Positions 42,976-52,852 of a DNA stretch of 64,000 bases are shown here, piece by piece (position 1 is the stretch's first letter; every line of letters begins with the position of its first letter). The notes below the pieces were generated by a model, which saw only the letters and a list, made by a program, of their open reading frames with translations, had not been told where the DNA came from and made no database searches. The position numbers and the translations under genes were made by a program. The stretch covers positions 1,120,970 through 1,184,969 of the forward strand of contig JAJLRJ010000015.1 of assembly GCA_024195265.1 (NCBI GenBank). Reading direction: 5' to 3'. This stretch comes from Dendrophyllia cribrosa. Its lineage: Eukaryota; Cnidaria; Anthozoa; Scleractinia; Dendrophylliidae.

Positions 42976-45900
42976 AAGAAGGAACTTTTAGGAACTTGAG
43001 TGAATAATATACGAATTTTGTCAACCTGAGATACCTATAAGATTTGATTCCTTTTTGATTCCAAAAATTTGAAAATTTGAAAACACAGATTCTTAAATGT
43101 TACACAGTGATAGCAAGGTCCTAAAATGGTTGGTTGTAGTTTTCTCAATATACTGACTTTGTTCTGAAGAGTGCCAGATGTATAGTGTCTTCACTGATGT
43201 CATATAAAAATTCAGAAGCAGTTTTCGATTCTAAAATGTTTATGTTATTGTAGAGAGTTTAAAAGTACACATCTGGGCCAAATTTTCAAGTGCGAGAGCA
43301 CTTCATTCACGAGTTACAGGCGAACGGGTAGACATTTTCAGTAAGAAATGTATGGAGCGGCCATCTTTGTGTGGCGGCAACACCAAAAATCTCATCACAA
43401 AATATTGTGTTCACTATAAGAGGCATGAAATCGGCTTATTAGCATCTACGATTCATTAATAACTTTCAATTGGTCAGATTCTTAAATGTTACATTTATTA
43501 TAAGATCTCTCTCCTTGTTTGCATTAGGCAGTTTTGTCTTCTACGAGAATAATTTAAAAGACGTATGCACGAATATCGAGTAGATGAATGTTCCAAGAAT
43601 CTGATGCAAAATTTGTGTCATATTGTGTTACAGGGTAAGGATTTCCCATTTTTTGGAGGGCATAAGTATTATCACCCCGGGCGAGTACAAAAAAGTACGA
43701 TTGTCAGTTTAATCGACACTGAAAATTATTGGATTCATCGGAGTCCATGCTGGTTTTTGGACATAAAACTCGAACAGTATTGAAGCACTAAAAACTGAGT
43801 TTTCAAGGAGTATTCAAAGCAAGTTAACTTTGTCTTGCACTATGTTTGGAAATGTTTTCATTGGTCAATAGCAGCTTTCAAAAAGCTCCCCAAGACAAGA
43901 TATAAAATCGATTTTGAAATCTGCGCTCGATCCCTGAATTACTTTAACACAATCCTGATTTGTTTCCCATCCGAAGAAAAATGCAAGGAGTTTTCATTAT
44001 TTTATTTAATCAAGTTTCAGATTACAATTAAAACAAAAAAGAAATCTGAGGTAGGCTTAAAACAGAGTACAAGCATCCTTAAAAATAAGCCACCTATTAT
44101 TACATCATAAATATAACACTTTCAGCAAAAATTCTTCTTTTCAAGGGCTTTTGGAGCGCCCTTGAAATCCAACATTAAAATCGAATTGCAGGGCTTTTCA
44201 AGGACTTGAACAACATGAAATAAAACTCGTTTCTGAGCCCAGGAGATGTTGATAAAATTCTACTAGGTGATATAAATAAAGGCTCTGACCTGTGACAGCC
44301 GTGATGACTAGGAACTTTATACTGCGTTTTTCTGGCGAACCGAAGGCTTTTTGGCCACGGTAAACTGTGGTGAGTGAAGCTGCGATGTCCAGGTAGCGCT
44401 GTGCGCGTATATCATTTGGTGTAATTGCGTGTAAGCGATCAGGCAAGCTGTGAAAAGTCCGGAGCGGCGAGTCTCGTGCAACTGGCGTCCATCTTGTTGA
44501 AGCGCCTCAGTTTCGGGTCAGCGGTGAACGCAATTTGCCGCGGTTCAGTCGTATTCGGCTGCTCAATAAAGTGGTCCCTAAGATATAGCGGGATTCCTAC
44601 AAATTTCACAACTAATCGACAGCGGTTTTTTAAAAAAAAGAGAAAAAGTCCAAAATTCACGGCATAAGAAGGTTTTATATATTCATTAGTGCGTAAGTGT
44701 TTAAGTCAGGCTGATACAGTCATTTGCGGAAATACAAGTCAAGTCGAGTTTCGGCTGATTTTCTTTTTTCCTTTTTTTTTTTAAATCAATTATTTATCAT
44801 CAATCAGAAATCAATTATTTCATGAAAGAAAGAAATAAGCATTTAAAAGAAGGATAAAAATTAATGAGCTATCCTTTGAACGCAAAGCGAACAGACCTCA
44901 TTGAATAAAAAAACGAAAACGGGCGTTTTCTCACCCTAACTAAGGTACCCACAGGGTGAGCGTTGTAACGTCGTAAGCCTTACCCTTTAACGGTCTTTTT
45001 ATTATTATTTAATTTTATTTTTGTTTTATCACGAGGGCCGCGGCCGCAAACTTGCATGATTTGGCAAAAGATGAAAAGAAAATAAATAAATATCGCTAAT
45101 TTTGAGACGTTACCTTTTCAATCTGGAGTGGTTGGTAATATGCAAAAAAAAGCGAAAACAGGGGTTGCCTAGCAACGGTTGCATTCTGACGCATGTCAAT
45201 CACATATGTTATACAACAACATTTCAACAAACTCTGAGCCAAAGGACATTCATTTAATTAGCTGAAAACGGGAATTTTTTGGTAAAATTTTTTCGAACCT
45301 TCAAAAATCACTCTTTTTTTCAGTTTACCGGCTAAGAAAGGCCTTAAAACAAAGCTCAAGAACTGTTGTAAATGGCGAGCGATTCGATTTGATGATACTG
45401 TTTGCGAGAACGTCTGAATTAACAAACGAGTGTGGAAACCGAAAAATCACTTTCAGCACAATTGCAAGTGCGCGAGTTCAAAGACGCGTGCGGGAAACTT
45501 TTCTTTTTTTTTCTCCTAATCTCTTTAAACGCTCAAACCCAAATAAATTTACGATTGTCAGATCGAATAGAATGCATTCTTCTATCTGGGTAAAAAAGAA
45601 AAGAAAAAAAACAGCTTAAAACACTTGGTATTCTCGGAGATATTCAACATTGCAGTTCACGTCTTGGCAGATCAAACTTGAAAAATCCTCGCGCGCTTTT
45701 TGGCACATGTACCTTCACGGGCTTAGAAAACAACCAATTTTCATGCCATGGCTGTCGGATAGGTATCAAATTAAAGCTCGGGGATTGCTCTAATAGGTTG
45801 ATTATTCCATTTCAAGATAGCTTTTCAAAACGCGTCTAAATAGATGCGCAAAGGTGTCGACAACAAACCGCACATATGACTAACTATTGTTACACACGAT

Positions 45901-46539
45901 TTCGAAGGTCGTTGCGTGAAAATTAATTGCACTGCGTTTCCAAACTCTATTCGTGTGATTTTACTACCAGCAGACGCTTATACCGTTCTACTATGTAGGC
46001 AAGAAAAAATGAGCTCGATATGCGAAATAGTATTTGAGATACGAAACGTCAAACATCAGCAGTGTTTCAATTTTGACTTCTCGTAACACTCGCCGTTTTC
46101 AGCGGACGGTTTAGCTTTGCAGCCTCAACTCTCGGCCGGCATGTACTCAGTCGTTCTGAGAAAGTTATCGAAATAAAGGCCAGTTCGTGTACTGAATAAC
46201 TGTCGTTTCGAAATTTGGAAGTTGTTTGGCAGAAGGCATATTTAAGTTCACAAAACAGCCAATTGCACGCGACTTTGAAATCACTGAAAGCCGCTTATCG
46301 GATGCGTGAAATCATTTTTTCTCGGTCGTTAAAACGTGTACCCGAACGGTTTTACACTTCGCAGACGTCCAAACAATTGTACTATTCAAATTGTCATACA
46401 ACTATGGCTCATCCTGTCAGGGTTGACACAGAACAAAATTAACCCTGTTCGAATTCATTCCGTCCCGAGATGAATGAATGCGCAAGTTTGTAATTGGTTC
46501 TTACGGCGAGAGTAACAACTGCTTACAGCGTTCGTCAAG
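42976..46539. other. Intergenic region, no supported gene
   Basis: About 3.5 kb with only short open frames. A minus-strand stretch around 44290-44440 (PDRLHAITPNDIRAQRYLDI) reads smoothly enough to be an exon, but no flanking exon or domain could be identified, so it is not called. Confidence 0.4.
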
Positions 46540-46573
46540 GTTAGGGTTAGGGTTAGGGTTAGGGTTAGGGTTC
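46540..46573. repeat. Interstitial telomere repeat, TTAGGG orientation
   Basis: About six TTAGGG units about 55 bp upstream of the point where the duplicated YR unit begins (46630). Confidence 0.92.
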
Positions 46574-46918
46574 TAGACCCTTTTGAATAAGTTCACATAT
46601 TTTCTAAAACAGGCATTTATTTATTATAACCACCGGTTTTCTTTTTTTTTGTTCTGTGTTAACTACTTTGTTATTTGTTTCTTTTTTTTTCATTTTGTTT
46701 TTCAATTTCTTTTCTTTTCTGCAGTGTAAATTGGAGTTTCCAGTATATAAAAAAACTGGTAAGGAGGCTGCTCTCAGATTGTCTTCATAACAGAACGAGT
46801 CCAGTGGATAATTTAAAACATTACAAATGGAGTCGATGGCATACTAGTGTGGCTTAATTATTTTCACTTCCACTTCTGGTAGAACGTAGCATATCTCATT
46901 TAAGACGATTGTTAGAAA

Positions 46919-47170
46919 ATGGCAGCTCAATTTGGCAATATTTGTGTGATAAAACGGGGGAAAGAATTGTTTTACTGTTTTTCCGACGTCAAAAGCAAAT
47001 TGTTTTTCTGTATCGCGGATGATCATCTTTGTAGTGCAATGCGTTTTCTAGGAATAGAGACTTTAATCTGTACAGAAGAGGAAGGTCTCTTTTTCTTGAA
47101 TCATCTTCCACCCCAAAATGGTCCTTTCAGGCTCATAAGTGAACCAAATTTATTACGCCTCCACGTATGA
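46919..47170 (+). CDS. ORF1 of the compact unit, 83 aa, overlapping the YR start
   Basis: Starts MAAQFGNICVIKRGKEL and ends at a TGA whose last bases overlap the ATG of the YR frame (ATGA at 47167-47170). No known domain; it has alternating hydrophobic stretches (LFYCFSD, LFFCIAD) that suggest a small beta-rich fold. The first 40 residues are repeated in the partial copy at 55332, with one visible change (G to A) before the break. The upstream sequence holds no obvious ATG competitor. Function unknown. Confidence 0.55.
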   Translation: MAAQFGNICVIKRGKELFYCFSDVKSKLFFCIADDHLCSAMRFLGIETLICTEEEGLFFLNHLPPQNGPFRLISEPNLLRLHV

Positions 47171-48993
47171 TTCTAGCGTATTACATGCCAAACTTTGGAC
47201 GCCAATTTCCTTCTGAAACGAATAACATTTCACCAAGTTTCTCTCCGATAAATTCTCAAATAACCCCTTGGCCTTTTCAAGGTAGATTTGATATGAAGCA
47301 AAGCGATTTATACTCTTCTGTGAAGAGCTGTTCAAACGATGGGCCAGGGTCTGCTTCAAAAACGGACGATGTTCAAAGCGATGGCGAACACCTTGTGAAT
47401 TTGAGCGTCGAGGGCGGGAAGAGTAGATCGGACAGAGAAAAAGATTATTTAGTAGAACCTCACAGTACCGATGTGCCGCACGAATCGTCTGTCTCCTCGG
47501 CCTCTTGTCTTGAAAATAGAAAGGTTGCTACTCTAAGTAACGACGAAATGTCACCCGAGCTCCTTTCAGAACTTAGTGAAACACGAATGTTTTATTCTGT
47601 TGAACTCAATTTTGACCGTGATGGCAGTGCGTTACAAAATAACACCATCGATAAAATGATCGAACGAGTCTCTCGATTTTTGTGGTATTTGAAAAACGTG
47701 AAAAAGGTCGAACCAAAACTGACTTACTGCGGCGATGCGGAAATAATCCAACAATTCTCAACTTACATGATGGAATCGCGCGGTGTGAAGGCGATCACTT
47801 GTAGTCGTTACATTTCGGCTTTCATTAACGTAATAAAAGTACCCACAATCTCTAATCAAATCAAGGATTTAGACGATTCAGTAGAAAAAATTCGATCTAT
47901 TCAGAGACAGCTCGAGCGTCTTGCAAGAAAGGTGAAAATAGATGATTTGGCAAAGCAGCCTGTGATAGAGAAAGTTGTTTACCCCGAGCTTTTAGAACTT
48001 TGCAGGGAGTTAAAATGGGAAGTAAGCGAGAAAACCGGCTTGGACCAGGCAAGGAGCTGCACGAATTTGTGTTTATTACTGCTATATTGCTCAGCTAACC
48101 CCGGGCGAGTAAAGGAATACATCACTCTTCGCATTTATGCAGGTCAAGGCAACGAGGAATGTAAGAATCAAAATTTTATTCGCTTTAACCAAGACGGGAC
48201 TGTTACCTTGTTTGAAGATGCTTACAAAACAAGACTTACTTATGGACCGAATAGAACGGATTTGACGCCGTTAACTTTCCTTACGTACTATTTGAAGCTG
48301 TACTGTACTAAAATGAGACCATTGCTTTTAGCGGGGAAAGACCATGATTTTTTCTTCGTCAATTCAAGGGGCGATCCTTTTAATCATACTTCGTATAGCC
48401 ATTACGTGTCTGGTATTTTTGAAAAATATTTTTCAATGAAATTAACTACAAGCGACATAAGAAAAGCGGTTGTCAGCCACTTTTTGACTTTGCCTGCGAG
48501 TGGCGATGTTTCACTAAGAGAGTCGTTTGCGACCTTGATGAAACATTCGGTGCGGACACAAAAGCGATTTTACGATGAACGTCCGTTGGCTCAGAAGAAA
48601 AGTAAGGCATTGCATCTGTTAAGCTCGATGGCTTGTCGAAGCCTTGAAGAAGACGGAATAGAATTGTTAAGCGACGAAGACGAAAAAGGGAACATCGAAT
48701 ATCTTCCCCTCCCTGGCGATTTCGTGGCATTAGTAGCTGCGAATTCAACTGACAAGTCGCCCGAAGTGTTTGTGGCAAAAGTTATAAGATTATCAGAAGA
48801 TCGCAAAACAGCGTATCTGGCAGAGTTTTCCGAGACCGAACCCGAAAAATTTAAACTCAGTGCTGGCAAAAGTTACCAAGAAGCGGTAAATGCTTTGATA
48901 TATCCAATCGACCTTGTGTACGTGCATTCTAACGGGATGTACGAACTTAGGACACCAAAGATCGACATTCATCGTCAGGTTAATAAGGCGTAA
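47167..48993 (+). CDS. Intact Crypton-like tyrosine recombinase, 608 aa, single exon
   Basis: N-terminal 130 residues are Ser/Asp-rich and probably disordered. Residues 155-260 form a helical core-binding region. The catalytic domain carries R314 (SANPGRVKEY), K354 (DAYKTRL), R432 (TTSDIRKAVVSHF), H460 and Y469 (MKHSVRTQKRFYDE). A C-terminal extension (about 512-600: LPGDFVALVAAN, VFVAKVIRLSED, TAYLAEF) parallels the C-terminus of the spliced gene at 36.1-43.0 kb. The length is close to the 628 aa of that gene. All expected catalytic residues are present, so it could be active. The first ATG overlaps the ORF1 stop by four bases; a second Met at residue 7 is an alternative start. YR activity would cut and rejoin DNA without any reverse transcriptase, as in Cryptons. 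Confidence 0.85.
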   Translation: MILAYYMPNFGRQFPSETNNISPSFSPINSQITPWPFQGRFDMKQSDLYSSVKSCSNDGPGSASKTDDVQSDGEHLVNLSVEGGKSRSDREKDYLVEPHSTDVPHESSVSSASCLENRKVATLSNDEMSPELLSELSETRMFYSVELNFDRDGSALQNNTIDKMIERVSRFLWYLKNVKKVEPKLTYCGDAEIIQQFSTYMMESRGVKAITCSRYISAFINVIKVPTISNQIKDLDDSVEKIRSIQRQLERLARKVKIDDLAKQPVIEKVVYPELLELCRELKWEVSEKTGLDQARSCTNLCLLLLYCSANPGRVKEYITLRIYAGQGNEECKNQNFIRFNQDGTVTLFEDAYKTRLTYGPNRTDLTPLTFLTYYLKLYCTKMRPLLLAGKDHDFFFVNSRGDPFNHTSYSHYVSGIFEKYFSMKLTTSDIRKAVVSHFLTLPASGDVSLRESFATLMKHSVRTQKRFYDERPLAQKKSKALHLLSSMACRSLEEDGIELLSDEDEKGNIEYLPLPGDFVALVAANSTDKSPEVFVAKVIRLSEDRKTAYLAEFSETEPEKFKLSAGKSYQEAVNALIYPIDLVYVHSNGMYELRTPKIDIHRQVNKA

Positions 48994-49078
48994 AATATTG
49001 ATAATGACTAAGATGTATAGTTTCTTGTGAGCACAGTGTAAAGTACCTACCTTTTCTTGAAAGTCACAGATAATTCAT

Positions 49079-49357
49079 ATGGCTGGGATGACATGTGAGG
49101 ACGAACTGTTGTCACAAGTACTGAGAGAAATCGACCTGTTGCCACAACTGTACTATGCGTTCATCGTCAGTAATGAAAAAACCGTCATTTCCGTGAATTT
49201 GGAAAGCTATTCTCGTTCAATTTCGAGCAATTATTTGTCCTTTACAAGTGATTTTTACTCCGCTTTTCTCCGTCACAGCCCTTCCTTACGCATCTGTAGT
49301 GTTTGTTTGGAACCCCAACGGCAAAATCAGCCTTTGTCTGCCAGACATATTCGATAG
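49079..49357 (+). CDS. ORF3 of the compact unit, 92 aa
   Basis: Begins 85 nt after the YR stop, MAGMTCEDELLSQVLREIDL. No known domain. The same frame of the same length is kept in copy B (58944-59222). Its second half overlaps ORF4 in another frame, so either the two overlap or they are one protein split by a frameshift that both copies share. Confidence 0.5.
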   Translation: MAGMTCEDELLSQVLREIDLLPQLYYAFIVSNEKTVISVNLESYSRSISSNYLSFTSDFYSAFLRHSPSLRICSVCLEPQRQNQPLSARHIR

Positions 49358-49762
49358 AGCTTCGTTAGAATTACTTTTTGATATTTTGGAGTGGAAGCTC
49401 TATATTCTTTCGAAGAATATGATCTCATATCACTTGTGCGATTATGCGGTTTCCTGCTTATCAAAACTGATATACTCCACGCATTTCTAGTTCGGTTACT
49501 ACCACTCCGCGAAGTAGAAAACTCGCAAAGTGGGCCAATATTTGTGTACGAACTGTACAGAAACAGGTTTTTAGGAACCGCTCATTTCTATTCACAAGGT
49601 GTCGATCATCCATGCTTTTATAACGTGCTACAGATGTGTACCAGTTTTCGTCAAGTCAAACGCAAACTACACAGTTTTCAACGTTTCAGAGATTTTGCGC
49701 GAATCTACACCTACCCCTCAGGTAGGGTGAGATTTTCAAGAGTGCGTGCAGGGCTTGTGTAA
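49248..49762 (+). pseudogene. ORF4 of the compact unit, broken by a 7-nt deletion
   Basis: In copy B the equivalent frame (59113-59634) is open for 173 codons. In copy A, near 49402, the sequence CTCTATATTCTTTCG replaces CTCTATGGCTACTTGTCTTTCG, a 7-nt loss that shifts the frame, leaving two partial frames (49248-49490 and 49391-49762). Conserved words are LPDIFDRASLELLFDILEW, GPIFVYELYRN and CTSFRQVKRKLHSFQRF. No known domain. Confidence 0.6.
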
Positions 49763-50552
49763 AACACCGTACACTAATTATTTTGTAGTATACAGTCCTT
49801 TGATTAAACGTTCTCACTGATCGGTCTTACCCCTACGCGACCAGACCGAAAGGGAGTATGGGTGAATTAAAATGCATGATTAATTATTCTCTATCGCGTT
49901 TACAATGGAGAACAAAACTCACGTATTTCAGCTCCACTACACAGTAAACAACATGATCAAAAACCATTAGGTTTATTTTGGCGGTTTCGGCCGAGTACCA
50001 GGAACTATAACAATACGTTATACTACAACCTCTTATTACATCCAAGTATGCGATACGTAACATGATACAGAGCTGAGCGACAGTTTACAAACATAGTACT
50101 GTCAGACGGAGGCCAGAAAAAAACCTGCCGGAAAAAAACCCCGGTGGGGAAAAAACTCGGCAGGAAATCTGGGTAGGAACCATGGCTCAAGCTCTAAATA
50201 GCCCATCCTACGAGGCTACACGAGGGACGACATACTTAAAAATAAAGTAAAATAAATAAAATAAAATAAAATAACGTTAGCTAAACTGAGGTGTCGGCCT
50301 AGAATGATATCCCACGTGATATTCATCTCTTATATAGCCCTCCCTTATCCACGTGTTCATTCCACTGGGCTAGTCCCAGTCCCCACTGTTCTCGTGCCGC
50401 AGAAATATTTCATTTCCGGCTAATTCGTATCCACTCAAACGCCAGAAATTCCATATTTCAGCTCCACTACACAGTAAACAACATGATCAAAAACCATTAG
50501 GTTTATTTTGGCGGTTTCGGCCGAGCACCAGGAACTATAACAATACGTTATA

Positions 50553-51550
50553 CTACAACCTAGATGAAAAAGTATAGGGCTTGATGGACCGAGAAAGAGA
50601 ACTAAAGCCTAGAGACTTAGAAACTTGAAGTCGTGAAGAAATGTCGTCCTTAATATACTCGTCCTTAGCGGCGACGCTTTTCCATCTGCCCTGTCTCTGG
50701 AAAACTCTACCACTAACCTCGCTGTTGGCGGCCTTAGAGGCTACTCCTGAACGAAAGGAGTGAATCCCATAAACTGAGGGATCTGGAACTATATTCTGTA
50801 GACGTTTGGCTAACTGATCCCTGAACGTTGCGTAAGACATAAGCTTATCCTTTTGGACCAACTTATAAGACGACTTAGTTTAACTCAAGGTCGGAAAATA
50901 AACTTGCTGGAGTGAGAGACGATATCTAATTTACTTGAGTAGGCTTTAAGTAAGGAAACTGGGCAGACCCTACCCCCTGATCATGATTGGGCAATAACGA
51001 CCTCGTCGCCTTGTTTGAACTGGTCCGTCTTGCTTTCTTCCACTTTGATAACCATCTGCCCCTCGTGTAAATAAATATGAATCATTGTAATATGAAGAAC
51101 CTCCTCAGATCTGAAAAACCCCGCATAAGCTAGCGCATATAGGCCCACATTCCTAAGCTGTAGAATGTTAGAGAAATCATTCCTTCCCACAACACCTTTA
51201 AGGACTTCAATTGTTAAGGGCTCTTTCCTGTTGGGTCTCCCAGCGCCTAAAACTCTGTTGGCAGCTTCCCGAACTCTAGAGACTAATTGATAATCCGTAG
51301 GAGAGGCCATACCTGCCACCTCATGGGCCCACTTAATGGCATAGCAAGCAGAATCAACGGAACTAATCGACCTGGTGGATTCTAATAAATGCTGTAAACA
51401 AAGTGCTACATGAATAGGATTTTCGGGGAGAAAAGAAGTCTTCAATTTGCTGAAAGCAAAGTCCTTCCAATTTCTTGAACGCTCGATGATACATGTCAGT
51501 GGTGGCTGGCGCCCTCGCTGAAAAAACAGACTTCTGAAGCGTTTATGCAA
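50553..51550 (-). pseudogene. YR of the Ngaro/DIRS-like element, broken
   Basis: The upstream frame (51550-50981) has the core-binding region and box I (VGLYALAYAGFFRSEEVLHI, first catalytic Arg). It stops at an in-frame TGA after VVIAQS, continues as RVCPVSLLKAY, stops again near FIFRP, and is shifted before the last frame (50861-50553), which carries HSFRSG (box II His and Arg), GRWKS and the nucleophile in DEYIKDD. The motif order is typical of DIRS/Ngaro recombinases. Two stops and a frameshift make it non-functional. Confidence 0.8.
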
Positions 51551-52024
51551 GACCCTGCAGGCAAGGATCCTCCAAAGTTGCTGTTTTCATCCAAATGCCT
51601 TCCTTAAAAATGTCTGAAAACAAAGGGGAGAACAATCAATCTTACCCGATCGAAGGCTGTATTGAAACGGATAGCGGGTTAACTATGTCAGGCTGATGAT
51701 CCAGAATCTCTATACACTTATGTTTTAACAAATCGGAAATAGCCTCTGAAATAAAATGACTATCCTAAAGTGCAGAAGTATTGTTGGACCTAACTTTGGC
51801 AGGTGGGAGAGCCACAAATGGGATTTTATAACCGTCGCGCACGACGCTTAATATAAACCCCGAAGCTCCTAATTTCACCCATTCATCATAACATAAAGCC
51901 AAACGACCGCGAACCTCAGGAATATAAGATTCACCTGAGGTAAACTCATAATTTGACAGTGACTTTATTTCAACTGCGGGAGCTAAAGGATTTGAATCTG
52001 AAAATTCATCTTCGCAAGTGTCAC

Positions 52025-52387
52025 TTAGATTACTAGAAACAAAAATAGAATTGACAACACCTTGGACCTGTCCTTGATCGGCGCTCTGGCCTCTGCTCGA
52101 ATGATCTTTTTCTCGTCGTCGGAATCCTCCGCAAGATCATTACGTCTATATTCCTTTCTTAAGGGAAGCGTGGACTTTGTGAGCTGTTTGGAGGAACAGG
52201 CTTCTTTAGTTTCTTCAATGGCGTCACCGACTTTAAGATTAAACTTGTATTGGTCGTCGTTTCCTTTCTTCTCAAAGCGATGCGGCACGTCAAACTTGAG
52301 CTTTTTGATCTTTTTGAGATGGGAATCTGCAGTGTCCGCGTAGGAACGCTCGAGATCTGTTAAATAATTTTCCAGCATGAACTTCAT
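52025..52387 (-). pseudogene. Gag-like fragment of the Ngaro/DIRS-like element
   Basis: 120 charged residues (LKKIKKLKFDVPHRFEKKGN...) located just after the A1 repeat, where DIRS elements carry gag. No zinc knuckle or other signature is visible, so the assignment rests on position and composition. Confidence 0.45.
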
Positions 52388-52852
52388 GGAAGCAAGCAGA
52401 CTTGGGCAATTGACGACTCGACAATTCTGACAACGTTGGCCTCCTGCATGATCAAGAGAACGTACCGCAGCGACTCAAAAATAACGTTAGCTAAACTGAG
52501 GTGTCGGCCTAGAATGATATCCCACGTGATATTCATCTCTTATATAGCCCTCCCTTATCCACGTGCTCATTCCACTGGGCTAGCCCCAGTCCCCACTGTT
52601 CTCGTGCCGCAGAAATATTTCATTTCCGGCTAATTCGTATCCACTCAAACGCCAGAAATTCCATTTGTCTTCGCGTGCTACGCAAAGACAAGAGTCGCTT
52701 CGACACATATTCCGTTAAGGACGTTCCGTATTTTGATAATGTGCAGCTATTGATGTGAATTGATTTCTTTCCATAAACCTTTTCGGTCTGGTCGCGTAGG
52801 GATGAGACCGATTTCAATGACAACGTTTAATCAAACGACTGTATTTCTTTAA

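Larger units (their letters stand above)
46630..49785 (+). mobile_element. Compact four-ORF YR unit, copy A
   Basis: Intronless unit encoding ORF1, a 608-aa YR, ORF3 and ORF4 on one strand. Its left 410 bp are repeated at 55048-55455, and its right part from 48706 is repeated at 58564-59660. Homology between copies continues beyond 49785 (after removing a nested insertion) into 52849-54355, matching 59668-61140. No TIR or target-site duplication is apparent at its ends, so whether this is a mobile element or a segmental duplication is open. Confidence 0.6.
49924..52664 (-). mobile_element. Degenerate Ngaro/DIRS-like YR retroelement with split direct repeats
   Basis: Read on the minus strand the order is A1 (52664-52481), internal region, B1 (50562-50454), A2 (50454-50271), 239 bp, B2 (50031-49924). 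The A copies are 184 bp and the B copies about 108 bp, nearly identical. This split-direct-repeat order is diagnostic of Ngaro/PAT-type elements. The internal part is only 1.9 kb and has a gag-like fragment and a broken YR, but no reverse transcriptase or RNase H, so it is an internally deleted, non-autonomous copy. Confidence 0.8.
49793..52841. mobile_element. TA-flanked MITE carrying a nested retroelement
   Basis: Ends CAGTC(C/G)TTTGATTAAACG and CGTTTAATCAAACGACTG are inverted repeats extending about 55 bp (to GCGACCAGACCGAAA), flanked by TA at 49791-49792 and 52842-52843. Without the nested element it is about 308 bp, non-coding, Tc1/mariner-like by TA duplication. The paralogous site at 59661 (GTAGTATATTTCTT) is empty, which confirms the boundaries. 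Confidence 0.85.

Noticed and set aside
44198..44446. Minus-strand frame (PDRLHAITPNDIRAQRYLDI) as an exon
   Set aside because: Only a weak donor site, no acceptor or partner exon, and no recognisable family.
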